Part shown: in pieces, positions 8,038-16,581 of the stretch | Numbering within the stretch: the first letter of the stretch is position 1 | Layout: each line of letters begins with the position of its first letter | From: Gemmatimonadota bacterium | Lineage (GTDB): Bacteria > Gemmatimonadota > Gemmatimonadetes > Gemmatimonadales > GWC2-71-9 | NCBI GenBank assembly: GCA_016720805.1 | Contig: JADKJZ010000001.1 | Span: 124,001 to 188,000 of the forward strand | Reading direction: 5' to 3' | DNA: 64,000 nucleotides | The notes under the pieces: generated by a model | Told to the model about the DNA's origin: nothing | What the model saw: the letters and a program-made list of their open reading frames with translations, nothing else | Database searches by the model: none | Program-made: the position numbers and the translations under genes

Positions 8038-9354
8038 ATGACCACACCCCACGCGCGCGCTCCGCTCGGCTTCGCCGCCGCCCTCGCCACCGTCGTGGCC
8101 AACATCGTCGGCACCGGCGTCTTCACGACGCTCGGCTTTCAGGTGCTGGGGACCACGGATGGATTCGCGCTCCTCGCGGCCTGGGGCATCGGGGGAGTGA
8201 TCGCCGTGGCCGGGGCCCTCTGCTACGGCGAGCTCTCGGCGGCGATCCGCGGGTCGGGTGGGGAGTACCGCTTTCTCGGCCGGATCTATGCCCCTGCCGT
8301 CGGGACCGTGGCCGGCTGGGTCTCGGTCGCGGTCGGCTTCGCGGCGCCGGTCGCGCTCGCCGCCATGGCGCTGGGTCGGTATGCCGGTCCGCTGCTCGAG
8401 ATCCCGGCGGGTTCCCTGGCCGTCGCCGCCATCGTCGCCGCCACCGGCGTGCACCTCCTCGCGCCGGCGGTTGGCGGCAAGGTGCAGGTGGTGGTCACCA
8501 CCGTGAAGGTGCTGCTCATCCTCGCCTTCGTGGCGATGGGATTGACCGCGTCCGGCACGGCACTGAGCGTGGCGCCGACGGCAGCCTCCATGGGGCAGAT
8601 GACCAGCGGCGCCTTCGCGATCTCGCTGATCTTCGTCTCGTACGCCTACACCGGCTTCAACGCGGCGGCGTACTTCCAGGGCGAGGTCGTGAATGCCGAA
8701 CGCAACGTGCCGCGCGCGCTGGTGCTCGGCACGCTGCTGGTCACGGCGCTCTACATGGGATTGAACTGGGTCTTCCTGCGCACCACCCCGATCACCGAGC
8801 TCGCGGGGCAGGTCGAGATCGGGGCCATTGCCGCCGGGCACATCTTCGGCGACGCGGGGGGTCGGTTGATGAGTGGGGTCATCGCCCTGCTTCTCATCTC
8901 CACCATTTCGGCGATGACGCTCGCCGGCCCCCGCGTGATCGAGGCGATGGCGGAGGACAATCCGCCGCTCCGGCCGTTGGCACAGCGCACGGCAACGGGC
9001 AGTCCGAGCCGCGCGGTGTTGTTGCAGGGCGGCCTCGCGTTGCTCTTCGTGCTGACCGATTCGTTCGAGGGGATCCTCACCTACGCCTCCTTCACCCTGA
9101 ATCTCTTCATGGTGCTGGCGGTGGTCGGCGTGATCCTGCTCCGCAAGCGGGAGCCGACGCTGCCGCGCCCGTATCGGGTCTGGGGCTATCCGTGGACGCC
9201 ACTCTTCTTCGCGGCGTTCTCGAGCTGGTCGTTGCTGGTGGTCGTGCGCGATCGCCCGATGGAGGCGGTGGGCGGCGTGGTGACGTTGGGAGTGGCGGCG
9301 CTGCTGACGTGGCTCGTGGCGGCGGTGCCGGCCGACGAGTCGGGGGCGGCTTAG
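8038..9354 (+). CDS. APC-superfamily amino-acid permease
   Basis: 438 residues, 12 predicted membrane segments. NIVGTGVFTTLGF in helix 1 is the unwound G-x-G substrate motif of amino acid/polyamine/organocation transporters, and FVSYAYTGFNAAAYFQGEVVNAERNVP-type sequence (near residues 200-225) is the conserved helix 6 and loop, with the ExxNAxRNxPRA signature. The substrate is unknown. ATG at 8038 is preceded by a -10-like TATCTT. It is divergent from the GH109 operon, and its TAG overlaps the TAA of the convergent NlpC gene by two bases. Confidence 0.9.
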   Translation: MTTPHARAPLGFAAALATVVANIVGTGVFTTLGFQVLGTTDGFALLAAWGIGGVIAVAGALCYGELSAAIRGSGGEYRFLGRIYAPAVGTVAGWVSVAVGFAAPVALAAMALGRYAGPLLEIPAGSLAVAAIVAATGVHLLAPAVGGKVQVVVTTVKVLLILAFVAMGLTASGTALSVAPTAASMGQMTSGAFAISLIFVSYAYTGFNAAAYFQGEVVNAERNVPRALVLGTLLVTALYMGLNWVFLRTTPITELAGQVEIGAIAAGHIFGDAGGRLMSGVIALLLISTISAMTLAGPRVIEAMAEDNPPLRPLAQRTATGSPSRAVLLQGGLALLFVLTDSFEGILTYASFTLNLFMVLAVVGVILLRKREPTLPRPYRVWGYPWTPLFFAAFSSWSLLVVVRDRPMEAVGGVVTLGVAALLTWLVAAVPADESGAA

Positions 9355-9986
9355 CTGCCGCTGGTGCGGCTGACGAGCAGGGAATCGAAGAGCGTGATCG
9401 GCGGCGCATCGTCGGCACCGCCAAAGATGCGCCGGGCGCCCTTCCACCAGGTCTTGGCCCTGGTCCCCGTCGGCAGGGCGGCTTCGACGACGCCCGTCCG
9501 GCGATTCGCCGCATGGACATACTTCCCGTCGCCGACGTAGATGCCGATATGGCTGACGGTCTTGCCCTTGCCGAAGTAGAGCAGGTCGCCCGGCCGGAGT
9601 TGGGTCGGGTCCTTCGGCACTTCGATGCCGGCCTTGGCCTGCTCGCGCGAGGTGCGCGGCAGATCCAGATTGAACGCGGCCATCACCCACTGCACCAGCC
9701 CGCTGCAGTCGAACGCCTTCCCCGGCGCCTTCGCGCCGAGCTTGTAGCGGGTGCCGATCTGCGCCTTCGCCAGTGTCACCAATGAATCCGAGGGTGCATC
9801 CTTCGCGAACATCTTGGAGATGGTCGTGAACGGCTTCTCGTCGCGCGAGAACCCTGCGGACTGCGCACTCGCCGACACCGGACTGCTCGCGGCCAGGACG
9901 GCGGCGAGCAGGGCGGGGTGCACGAGGCGGCGCAACAGGGGCACGGGGACTCTAGAGCAAAGGAGCGAGTAATGGCGACCGGTCAT
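9351..9986 (-). CDS. Secreted NlpC/P60 cell-wall endopeptidase
   Basis: Up to 211 residues. A signal peptide ending SASAQ precedes a C-terminal NlpC/P60 domain: FDCSGLVQWV carries the catalytic Cys, VSHIGIYVGDGKYVHA the catalytic His, and RPGDLLYF is the usual linker motif. It should cleave peptide stems of peptidoglycan in the periplasm. The ATG at 9986 has no good ribosome site; GTG at 9944 would give a shorter, cleaner signal peptide and is equally possible. The gene ends head-on into the permease gene. Confidence 0.88.
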   Translation of the reverse strand: MTGRHYSLLCSRVPVPLLRRLVHPALLAAVLAASSPVSASAQSAGFSRDEKPFTTISKMFAKDAPSDSLVTLAKAQIGTRYKLGAKAPGKAFDCSGLVQWVMAAFNLDLPRTSREQAKAGIEVPKDPTQLRPGDLLYFGKGKTVSHIGIYVGDGKYVHAANRRTGVVEAALPTGTRAKTWWKGARRIFGGADDAPPITLFDSLLVSRTSGS

Positions 9987-10045
9987 TCTAGTGTCGGATC
10001 ACCACTTCGGCTACCCCAGCGAATGTTTCGATCTGCACCAAATGA

Positions 10046-10772
10046 CTATTTCACCGCAAAGGTGATCCGAACCACGCCAGTCACCTCCTTGTCCCGATCG
10101 CTGGTGTCGTACATCCCGTAGTCATTCACCTCGGTGGAATTCCGCTTGGTCACCTGGAAGACCACCGACCCTGACGGCCTTCAGGCGCCCCGTCTTCGCT
10201 CCCACAGCCCCCAGGATCTCATCGGCGCGGGTGCGGGCGTCCTTGGTGGCCTCCGCCAGCAGCGGCCCTCGAATGTCCGGCAGCTTGGCGTAGAGGTACT
10301 CCGGCGCCTGGCCGACCACACCGACTCCCGCCCCGAGCAGCCCCGAGAGGTCGCCGGCCAGTGCCGCCACCTTGTCGACATCCGGTGAACGGAGCTCGAC
10401 CTGCTGCGTGACGCGGTAGCCGAGCACACGCCCGGTCTCATTGCCGTTGATGTACTCGTTGACCACCATCGTGAACGGCGCGCGCACCGTGATGCTCGAG
10501 TCGGGGAAGCCCTGGGCCGTGAGGAACGCCCTGGTCTGCTCGGCGCCATCGCGGGCGATGCGCGCGGCATCGGCCTGCGTTCCGGCCTGACGGCCGACGT
10601 CGAGTCGCCACACCGCGAGATCTGCCCGGACCAGCCGCTTGGCCGATCCGGTGACGGTGATGTCGTCGTTGGCGCGCTTGAGCCCGCTGACCGCGCCCGC
10701 GGCGACAAGTGCCGCAAGCACGATGGAAATGCCGAGGATCAGGGCGGGGCGGGTATTCGGCTGGTCACTCAT
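10046..10772 (-). pseudogene. SIMPL-domain (DUF541) protein broken by a one-base frameshift
   Basis: ATG at 10772 opens a 216-residue frame ending at 10122. The product has an N-terminal membrane anchor, DDITVTGSAKRLVRADLAVW and VTQQVELRSPDVDKV, all typical of the periplasmic SIMPL family. After LKAVRVG near 10164 the frame departs from the family. Reading one base over from there gives a further 40 or so residues, with VFQVTKRNSTEVNDYGMYD and DKEVTGVVRITFAVK, the normal family C-terminus, ending with TAG at 10046-10048. One extra base among 10161-10168 would explain it; there is no homopolymer. It may be a true mutation or a sequencing error. The gene follows arginase by 9 bases on the same strand. 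Function of the family is poorly known. Confidence 0.85.
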
Positions 10773-10781
10773 CGACGGCTC

Positions 10782-11687
10782 CTAGAGAATGCGCTGGCCG
10801 AAGGCACTCGCCATCAGCTCGACCGCGAGTTCCGCGGTCTGATTGTACGAGTCGAGCACGGGGTTCACCTCGACCAGGTCGAGCGAGACCACGCGACCGC
10901 TGTCCCACAACATCTCCATCGCGAGGTGCGCTTCGCGGTAGGTGACGCCGCCGCGCACCGGTGTGCCCACACCGGGCGCATCGCGCGGGTCCACAAAATC
11001 GAGATCGAGGGAGACATGCAGCCCCGTCGTCCCCTCGCTGACCTTCGCGATGGCCTCGGCGAGGATGGTGCGGAGGCCGCGCTCGTCGATGTCGCGCATC
11101 GTGTAGATCGTCACGCCGTACTCGCGCGCGTGGGTCCTCTCGGCCTGATCAAGGTCGCGCGCCCCGATGATCACCAGGTGCTCGGGACGCACCGCCGGCG
11201 CGGGCCGCGCAATCGATGCCATCCCCGGGTCGCCGTGGCCGAGCAGGTGCGCGACCGGCATGCCGTGGACGTTGCCACTGAGCGTGCTCTCGGGGGTGTT
11301 GAGGTCGGCGTGGGCGTCGAGCCAGATCACGCCGAGGCGCTCGCCCCGTTCGGCGAGCGCGGTTGCGACGCCGGCGATCGAGCCGGCGGCCAGGGAGTGG
11401 TCGCCACCGAGCACGACCGGAATGCGACCACCCCGCACGATGTCGGCGGTGCGGGTGGCGATGTCGGCGCAGATGCCGGTGATGGTGGGGAGGAATCCGA
11501 TGCCGCGTCCCACACCGAGCGTCTCGCGCGTGGGAATCGGGACGTCGCCCGTGTCGACCACATCGTGGCCGAGGCGTTCAAGGCGCTGGGCAAGCTGGGC
11601 GAGGCGGACGGCGGAGGGGCCCATCTCGACCCCGCGCCGTGAGGCGCCGAGGTCGAGGGGCACACCGAGCAGGGCGAGGGAGGCCAT
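10782..11687 (-). CDS. rocF: Arginase
   Basis: 301 residues, the normal arginase length. All manganese-binding signatures are present: GGDHSLAAG near residue 97, WLDAHADLNTP near 123 and SLDLDFVDP near 227. The EVNPVLD sequence near 275 is the conserved C-terminal motif. It hydrolyses arginine to ornithine and urea in the cytoplasm. ATG at 11687 keeps the beta-strand LALLGVPLDLG. It lies 9 bases after the UPF0173 gene and 9 bases before the SIMPL gene, so the three are likely co-transcribed. Arginase rather than agmatinase is favoured by the ASRRGVEMGPSAVR N-terminus; agmatine is handled by the separate genes at 24656-26588. Confidence 0.92.
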   Translation of the reverse strand: MASLALLGVPLDLGASRRGVEMGPSAVRLAQLAQRLERLGHDVVDTGDVPIPTRETLGVGRGIGFLPTITGICADIATRTADIVRGGRIPVVLGGDHSLAAGSIAGVATALAERGERLGVIWLDAHADLNTPESTLSGNVHGMPVAHLLGHGDPGMASIARPAPAVRPEHLVIIGARDLDQAERTHAREYGVTIYTMRDIDERGLRTILAEAIAKVSEGTTGLHVSLDLDFVDPRDAPGVGTPVRGGVTYREAHLAMEMLWDSGRVVSLDLVEVNPVLDSYNQTAELAVELMASAFGQRIL

Positions 11688-11696
11688 GCCCGTAAG

Positions 11697-12431
11697 CTAC
11701 CGGATCGTCTCGCCCGGCGCGGGGGTGAGGACGCGGCCTTGGAGACCGACCGGCAGGTGGCGCTTCAGCTCCTCTGGCGTCCCGGGCAGGCCCGGGAACG
11801 TGGCATAGTGCTGCGGGACAATCCACGTCGGCTGGACCAGTTCGCACGCCTTGGCCGCCTGCCGCGGACCCATGGTGTAGAAGTCACCGATCGGCAGCAT
11901 CAGAATGTCGGGGTGGTACATCTCGCCGATCAGCGCCATGTCGCCGAAGACCCCGGTGTCACCGGTGTTGTAGATCACCAGATCGTGCGGGCACTCCAGG
12001 ACGAAGCCGCATGGAGTACCGATCTCACGCGGGCGGCCATCGGTCGTCGCGAGGGAGGAAGAATGGAACGCCTGGACCAGCGTTGCCGTCACGCCATGCG
12101 TGGCATACGAGCCGCCGATGTTGAAGGCCACCACCTGCTCCTCCGGGGCCCCCTCAGCAACGAGCTCCATCCCGAGCTCGACGCTGCAGAGGACCTTCGC
12201 GCCGGTGGCCTTCGCCAGAGCCACCGTCTCACCGATGTGATCGCCATGCCCGTGTGTCACGCAGATGACGTTTGCCGTTGCGGCGAGCTCCGCGGCGTTC
12301 GCCGGCGCCTTCGGATTCGATAGCCACGGATCGAATAGCAGCGACGGCCCACCCGGAATGTCGAGGTGGAAGGCCGAGTGGCCGAGCCAGGTCAGGGAAA
12401 CTCCGAGTGGCGACGTCATGGTGAGTTCCAT
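11697..12431 (-). CDS. UPF0173-type metal-dependent hydrolase (metallo-beta-lactamase fold)
   Basis: 244 residues. LTWLGHSAFHLD near the N-terminus and THGHGDHIGE (the HxHxDH metal motif) near residue 60 define the UPF0173/YtkL group, as does NTGDTGVFGDM near 155 and IVPQHYATFPGLPGTPEEL at the end. The family's physiological substrate is not established. ATG at 12431 and ATG at 12419 are both possible; most family members begin close to the TWLGHS strand, favouring the latter. Arginase follows 9 bases downstream. Upstream lies a heptamer inverted-repeat element that separates it from the M14 gene. Confidence 0.87.
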   Translation of the reverse strand: MELTMTSPLGVSLTWLGHSAFHLDIPGGPSLLFDPWLSNPKAPANAAELAATANVICVTHGHGDHIGETVALAKATGAKVLCSVELGMELVAEGAPEEQVVAFNIGGSYATHGVTATLVQAFHSSSLATTDGRPREIGTPCGFVLECPHDLVIYNTGDTGVFGDMALIGEMYHPDILMLPIGDFYTMGPRQAAKACELVQPTWIVPQHYATFPGLPGTPEELKRHLPVGLQGRVLTPAPGETIR

Positions 12432-12437
12432 GTCAGA

Positions 12438-12544
12438 GATGATGGATCATGGATGATGGATGATGGATACTGCCTGCGAGGCGATTCAAGCTGGCCTCGC
12501 GGTCGCCCTCATCATCCATCATCCATCATCCATGATCCATCATC
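12438..12544. repeat. Inverted GGATGAT heptamer array, element A
   Basis: A perfect 30-base inverted repeat: 12438-12467 pairs with 12515-12544. Each arm is a tandem of the 7-base unit GGATGAT with one variant unit (GGATCAT) at the same place in both arms. The 47-base spacer holds a nested stem, GCGAGGC (12476-12482) with GCCTCGC (12494-12500). The right arm supplies the TGA stop of the M14 gene (12540-12542). It lies between two genes of the same strand and could act as a terminator or RNA-processing hairpin. Confidence 0.9.
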
Positions 12545-15197
12545 TGTAGAATGTGTTAAACACAAACCGATACGTCCCCGCCGGCTGGGCCCGGAACATG
12601 ACTTCGGGGCCGTACAGATACAGCGTACCCTGACCGACGGTCGCCTGTGCCATGGCGATGCCATCCTTGAGGTAGTCCTGCCCGATGGCCCAGCCGGAGC
12701 GCAGCGGCTTCTCGGCCGTGTAGCGGGCGATCGGCGTGACACCCTTTGCCGCGGCATCGGGGAGGAGGCGCCACACCGGGGAGTTGTCGAAGAAGACGTC
12801 GGTGGCGGGGCGCGCCCCGCGGGCCACGGCGACCGTGGTGTCGACGCTGGTGACGAGGACCGAGCCGGGGATGTAGAACTTGTCGCTCGAGATCGGGCGC
12901 GTGGTGCCGTTGGCCTGCTTCTCGGTGATCTGGCTCTCGACCGGCAGCGTCAGCGCCGCGGCGAGATTGGTCGCCGACGAGCCGATCGCGACAACGCGAC
13001 CGCCCTGCTCGAGGAAGCTCTTGATCTGGGGGATCGTGGTCGCCGCCGAGACGTTGCCGAGCTGATCGCGGAATTCGGCGGGCAGCGTCATCGGATCGAG
13101 CACGCGACCACCGCCGCCACCACCGCCGCCCCGTCCGCCACCGGTGCCGGGGATGGCGCCGTTCACGAAGAGCAGCACGTCGAATTGCTGACGGAGGTTG
13201 CCAGCGTCAAGCGTCGGCGCATAGACCACCGTGAACGGCATCTCGTACTGTTCGAGAATCCACCGCGTCCATCCCGACTCCATTGAGCCGCCATAGCGGT
13301 CCCACAGCCCGATGCGGAGCGGCGTCACTGCCGTGCCGCGCTGCGCCAGCGTCGTCGCCGTGGTCGGGAGCGCGCGATCGCGCGCCATCTCGCCCAGCAC
13401 CTTGGCCGCTGCGGAGGAGGCGGGGACGAGGAAGTCGCCGTTCGGGAGACGCTCGACCTTCTGTTTCGCCTTGAGTAGGCGGTTCACCGCGACGAAACCG
13501 TCGGTGGACCCGGCCGGGACGCGCCATGCCTTGGCCTTGGTGTCGAAGGCGGCCGCGTCGGGGCGAACGTCCTCGGTGGTGATCGGGGCGAGCGGGGCCT
13601 GGAACGGGTCGAGGATCCGATCAAAGCTGACGCCCATCTGATACGCCAGCGTGTAGCCGGCGTTGTCGTACGGCCGCTTTGGCGGGCCGCCGGGGTACTG
13701 CAGGTCGGTCGGGTGCCACTGCGGCTCGAACATGTCGAGCACATGCGGCCGGAACGCCTGGTCGGTACGGACGACGAACGAGCCCTTCGGGTACCGCGTA
13801 CCCCCGATGCTGAAGTCCGCGGTCGCCTTCTGCACTTCAATGCCCGAGGTGGAGAGCGCCTGCAGGAAATCGAGGGCGTTGCCGATCTCGGCCTGGTTGG
13901 CCGGGATGACGTAGGCGCGTGGGTCACGGCGCGCCGGATCGCGGAGCGCGGCGGCCTGCGCCTGCGTCGAGGTGCCGGCAGCGCGCGCCGCGTCGATCAG
14001 CACCGGGGTCGTGGTCCACGTGTCGGTCGAGCCGCGCGCGATCGAGTTGCGCCCCATCTGCCAGAAGTCGAACAGCAACTCCTCGCGATAGCGGGAGGCG
14101 TAGTCGAGGATCGCCCGATTCGCCGTCATCGAGTAGTCGATCGATTGCCGGAAGCGCCACACCTGCGGCGCGATCGGGAACTGGCCGCTGCCGCTCGGCA
14201 GTTGCCGCGCGAGCACGAGCGGAATCGTGGTCGGGGTCGGCGAGCCGATCGTCTCGGTCAAGATGCCGATCATGTTGTGGAAATAGCCCGCCGTGCGGAG
14301 CCCGCCGTTCCACCAGGTGGAATACGACGAGGCTTCCTTCGAGACCACGCCCGGCTTCCCTTCGGAGGCGAAGCGGCGCTGCATGCCCATCGCCACGAAA
14401 TCGAGCCCGGTCGGGATCATCGGGTCGAAGACGTAGTTGAACGGATCGCGGAACGGCGGCGCGAACATCACCGAGCCCGCGGGGCCGGTCTGGTGGTGGT
14501 TGTAGATGACCTGCGGAAACCACGTCCGATAGAGCGTCCGGCTGATGTTGCGCGACTCCACCTGCGCGTTGCGATAGAAGTCGCGGTTGTTGTCGTGGCC
14601 GACGTACTTCTGGTAGAGGCGCGGCAGGTCGCCCATGTTCCGTCGCAGCGTGTCCGGGTTCCGCATGTACCACGACGAGACCAGTTCCATCCCATCGGGG
14701 TTTGCGTGGGTGACGAGGATGATCACGTCGTCGAGGATCCGTGTCGTCTCGGCGTCATCCTGCGAGACGAACTGCCAGACCATCTCGAGCAGCTGCTGCG
14801 CACCGAGCACTTCGGTCGCGTGGAGTCCGCCGTCGATCCAGATCACCGACTTGCCGTTCGCCGCCAGGCGCCTGGCGGTGGCCTCGTCGACCCGGCCCGC
14901 GGCGAGCAGCGCGTTGTTCTTCCGGTACTCCTCACGCTTCGCCAGGTTCGCGGGGGAGGAGAGGATCGCCATCAACTGCGGCCGCCCCTCGGCGGTCGTG
15001 CCGATCGTGTCCAGCTCCATGCGCGGCGACTCCACCGCCAGCTTCTCCCACCACCGCTGCAACTGGGTGTAGGTCGCCAGCTGATAGTCGGCGCCGATCT
15101 TGAAGCCGAGCGCCTGCTCCGGCGTCGTCAGACGAGCCTGGGCCGGGAGCGAGAACGGAAGCGCGAGCAGAAGCAGGAGACGGAGTGATGTGCGCAT
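12540..15197 (-). CDS. Secreted M14-family metallopeptidase
   Basis: 885 residues with an N-terminal signal peptide ending LPAQA. The M14 zinc carboxypeptidase domain includes GGLHATEVLG near residue 115 (the HxxE zinc ligands), THANPDGMELVSSWY near 165, NRDFYRN near 200 and NHHQTGPAG near 225; LTETIGSP near 300 may hold the catalytic Glu. A long C-terminal part contains a run of glycines near residue 695 and a ThuA/glutamine-amidotransferase-like VLLFVNGAIPG strand. It probably trims peptides in the periplasm or outside the cell. ATG at 15197 gives the full signal peptide; the open frame upstream merely reads through repeat element B. Its stop codon is part of repeat element A. Confidence 0.86.
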   Translation of the reverse strand: MRTSLRLLLLLALPFSLPAQARLTTPEQALGFKIGADYQLATYTQLQRWWEKLAVESPRMELDTIGTTAEGRPQLMAILSSPANLAKREEYRKNNALLAAGRVDEATARRLAANGKSVIWIDGGLHATEVLGAQQLLEMVWQFVSQDDAETTRILDDVIILVTHANPDGMELVSSWYMRNPDTLRRNMGDLPRLYQKYVGHDNNRDFYRNAQVESRNISRTLYRTWFPQVIYNHHQTGPAGSVMFAPPFRDPFNYVFDPMIPTGLDFVAMGMQRRFASEGKPGVVSKEASSYSTWWNGGLRTAGYFHNMIGILTETIGSPTPTTIPLVLARQLPSGSGQFPIAPQVWRFRQSIDYSMTANRAILDYASRYREELLFDFWQMGRNSIARGSTDTWTTTPVLIDAARAAGTSTQAQAAALRDPARRDPRAYVIPANQAEIGNALDFLQALSTSGIEVQKATADFSIGGTRYPKGSFVVRTDQAFRPHVLDMFEPQWHPTDLQYPGGPPKRPYDNAGYTLAYQMGVSFDRILDPFQAPLAPITTEDVRPDAAAFDTKAKAWRVPAGSTDGFVAVNRLLKAKQKVERLPNGDFLVPASSAAAKVLGEMARDRALPTTATTLAQRGTAVTPLRIGLWDRYGGSMESGWTRWILEQYEMPFTVVYAPTLDAGNLRQQFDVLLFVNGAIPGTGGGRGGGGGGGGRVLDPMTLPAEFRDQLGNVSAATTIPQIKSFLEQGGRVVAIGSSATNLAAALTLPVESQITEKQANGTTRPISSDKFYIPGSVLVTSVDTTVAVARGARPATDVFFDNSPVWRLLPDAAAKGVTPIARYTAEKPLRSGWAIGQDYLKDGIAMAQATVGQGTLYLYGPEVMFRAQPAGTYRFVFNTFYR

Positions 15198-15215
15198 GCG
15201 GGGGCTCGTGAAAAG

Positions 15216-15317
15216 GGATGATGGATGATGGATGATAGATGATGGATGGGCGATGAATTCGGGGGAGGGGTCAGGGCAGCGGATCACCGATGATCCATCA
15301 TCCATCATCCATCATCC
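15216..15317. repeat. Inverted GGATGAT heptamer array, element B
   Basis: The left arm (15216-15246) is three GGATGAT units plus a variant AGATGAT and a partial unit. The right arm (15291-15317) is the reverse complement of three and a half units. At least 21 bases pair perfectly. The spacer (about 45 bases) is unrelated to the spacers of elements A and C. The right arm encodes the last residues (DDG) and TGA stop of the flavoprotein gene. Confidence 0.85.
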
Positions 15318-16543
15318 TTCGCCGAAGCACCGAGTCCAGCCAGTCGTCCGGTGACCCACGCCCAGACAAAGTTGTAACCCCCAATCGGCCCGAACGCATC
15401 CAGCAGTTCGCCGGCGAGGAAGAGTCCGGGATGGATACGGCTCTCCATGGTGGCGGGTTGGACTTCGCCCAGCGCCACGCCACCGCCGGTGACCTCGGCC
15501 TTCTTGTAGCCCTCGTCGCCGCTCCAGGGGAGCGGGTAGCGCGTCAGGGCGGCCACCAGCGCCTTGCGGCCGTTGCGCGGGAGCTGGGAGAGCTTCCGAG
15601 TCGGGTCGATGCCGACATCGGCCAGCAGGCGATCGGCGAGTCGCGTCGGCAGCTCACGACGGATGACCGTCCCCACCTGATGCACGGCCGGGGCAAGGAA
15701 CGCTTCCCACGTGGGGGCATCGTAGGCGGTCCACTGCACCGTGATCGTCGCGGGGGGCTCCTCCGCGAGGCCGCCACGGACCGCGACATGCGAGATGTCG
15801 AGGACAGCCGGCCCGCTGTAGCCACGATGGGTGAAGAGGAAACCGCCACTTGCCTCGCGACGTTCCGTGGCGTTCTTCGCCTCGATGGTGACCGGGAGCG
15901 AGACGCCGGCGAGGTCCGCGAAGATGGGCGGGTCGAGCGTCAGCGGGGTGAGGGCAGGGTAGGTCGGATGGATGGTGTGGCCGAGCGCGCCGAGGGCACG
16001 ATAGGCGAAGCCGTCCGACCCGGTCTTGGGGACGGAGAGCCCACCGGTCGCCACGATCACGGCGTCGGCGCGAATCGTCCGGCCACCGGCGAGGGTGATC
16101 CCCCACCCTGACGTGAGCGGATCGAGGGCGGTCACTTCGACGCCCGACTGCCACTCGACGCCGTGCGCCTTCGCGGTCCGCACCAACCCGTCGCGCACCG
16201 CGCGCGCGCTGTTCGCCACCGGGAAGAGCTTGCCGGTTTCCTCCTCGAGCCGGAGCGGCAAGCCGACTTCCTCCTCGAAGAAGCTGCGTTGATCTTCGAG
16301 CGGCCACCCTCGCAGGATCATCCGGAGTGAATTGGGGGAGGAGGCCGTGACATAGCGGGTGGTGTCGAGGTGCGAGGGCAGGATGTTGCAGCGGCCGCCC
16401 CCGGATATCAGGATCTTGCGTCCCCCGTCCGGGGTACGCTCAAGCAGGACGACGCGCGCGCCGCCCTTGGCCGCATGGATGGCGGCGAGGAGCCCGGCGG
16501 CGCCGGCGCCGAGGACGGCGACGAGCGGAGGTGAAGTGGACAC
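15305..16543 (-). CDS. HI0933-family NAD(P)/FAD flavoprotein
   Basis: 412 residues. The FAD dinucleotide-binding loop VLGAGAAGLLAAIHAA is at the N-terminus, followed by GGRKILISGGGRCN near 40, the hallmark of the HI0933 (BaiN-like/aminoacetone oxidase) family. IVATGGLSVPKTGSDG near 165 and the C-terminal GGYNFVWAWVTGRLAG complete the fold, with TGGGVALGEV before it. The cellular reaction is not firmly known for most members. The start is GTG at 16543 (the first in-frame codon giving the FAD strand), 38 bases from the divergent acyl-CoA oxidase gene. The final DDG and stop come from repeat element B. Confidence 0.88.
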   Translation of the reverse strand: MSTSPPLVAVLGAGAAGLLAAIHAAKGGARVVLLERTPDGGRKILISGGGRCNILPSHLDTTRYVTASSPNSLRMILRGWPLEDQRSFFEEEVGLPLRLEEETGKLFPVANSARAVRDGLVRTAKAHGVEWQSGVEVTALDPLTSGWGITLAGGRTIRADAVIVATGGLSVPKTGSDGFAYRALGALGHTIHPTYPALTPLTLDPPIFADLAGVSLPVTIEAKNATERREASGGFLFTHRGYSGPAVLDISHVAVRGGLAEEPPATITVQWTAYDAPTWEAFLAPAVHQVGTVIRRELPTRLADRLLADVGIDPTRKLSQLPRNGRKALVAALTRYPLPWSGDEGYKKAEVTGGGVALGEVQPATMESRIHPGLFLAGELLDAFGPIGGYNFVWAWVTGRLAGLGASAKDDG

Positions 16544-16569
16544 TCGCGAAACCTAGCCACCTGCGGGGC

Positions 16570-16575
16570 TATTTT
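16570..16575 (+). promoter_or_regulatory. TATTTT -10 box of a probable leaderless promoter
   Basis: TATTTT ends 6 bases before the ATG at 16582, so transcription would begin at or next to the start codon. The same arrangement (7-base gap) precedes the genes starting at 26588 and 61780. Confidence 0.5.
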
Positions 16576-16581
16576 TCTTCC

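Noticed and set aside
6750..9785. Open frame of 1,011 codons on the plus strand
   Set aside because: It runs antisense to the GH109-like gene and then through the permease in another frame; Arg/His-rich composition and no family signal mark it as a high-GC shadow.
12438..12544. Heptamer arrays as a CRISPR array
   Set aside because: Units are 7 bases, head-to-tail without spacers, and the arms are inverted; no cas genes are near.
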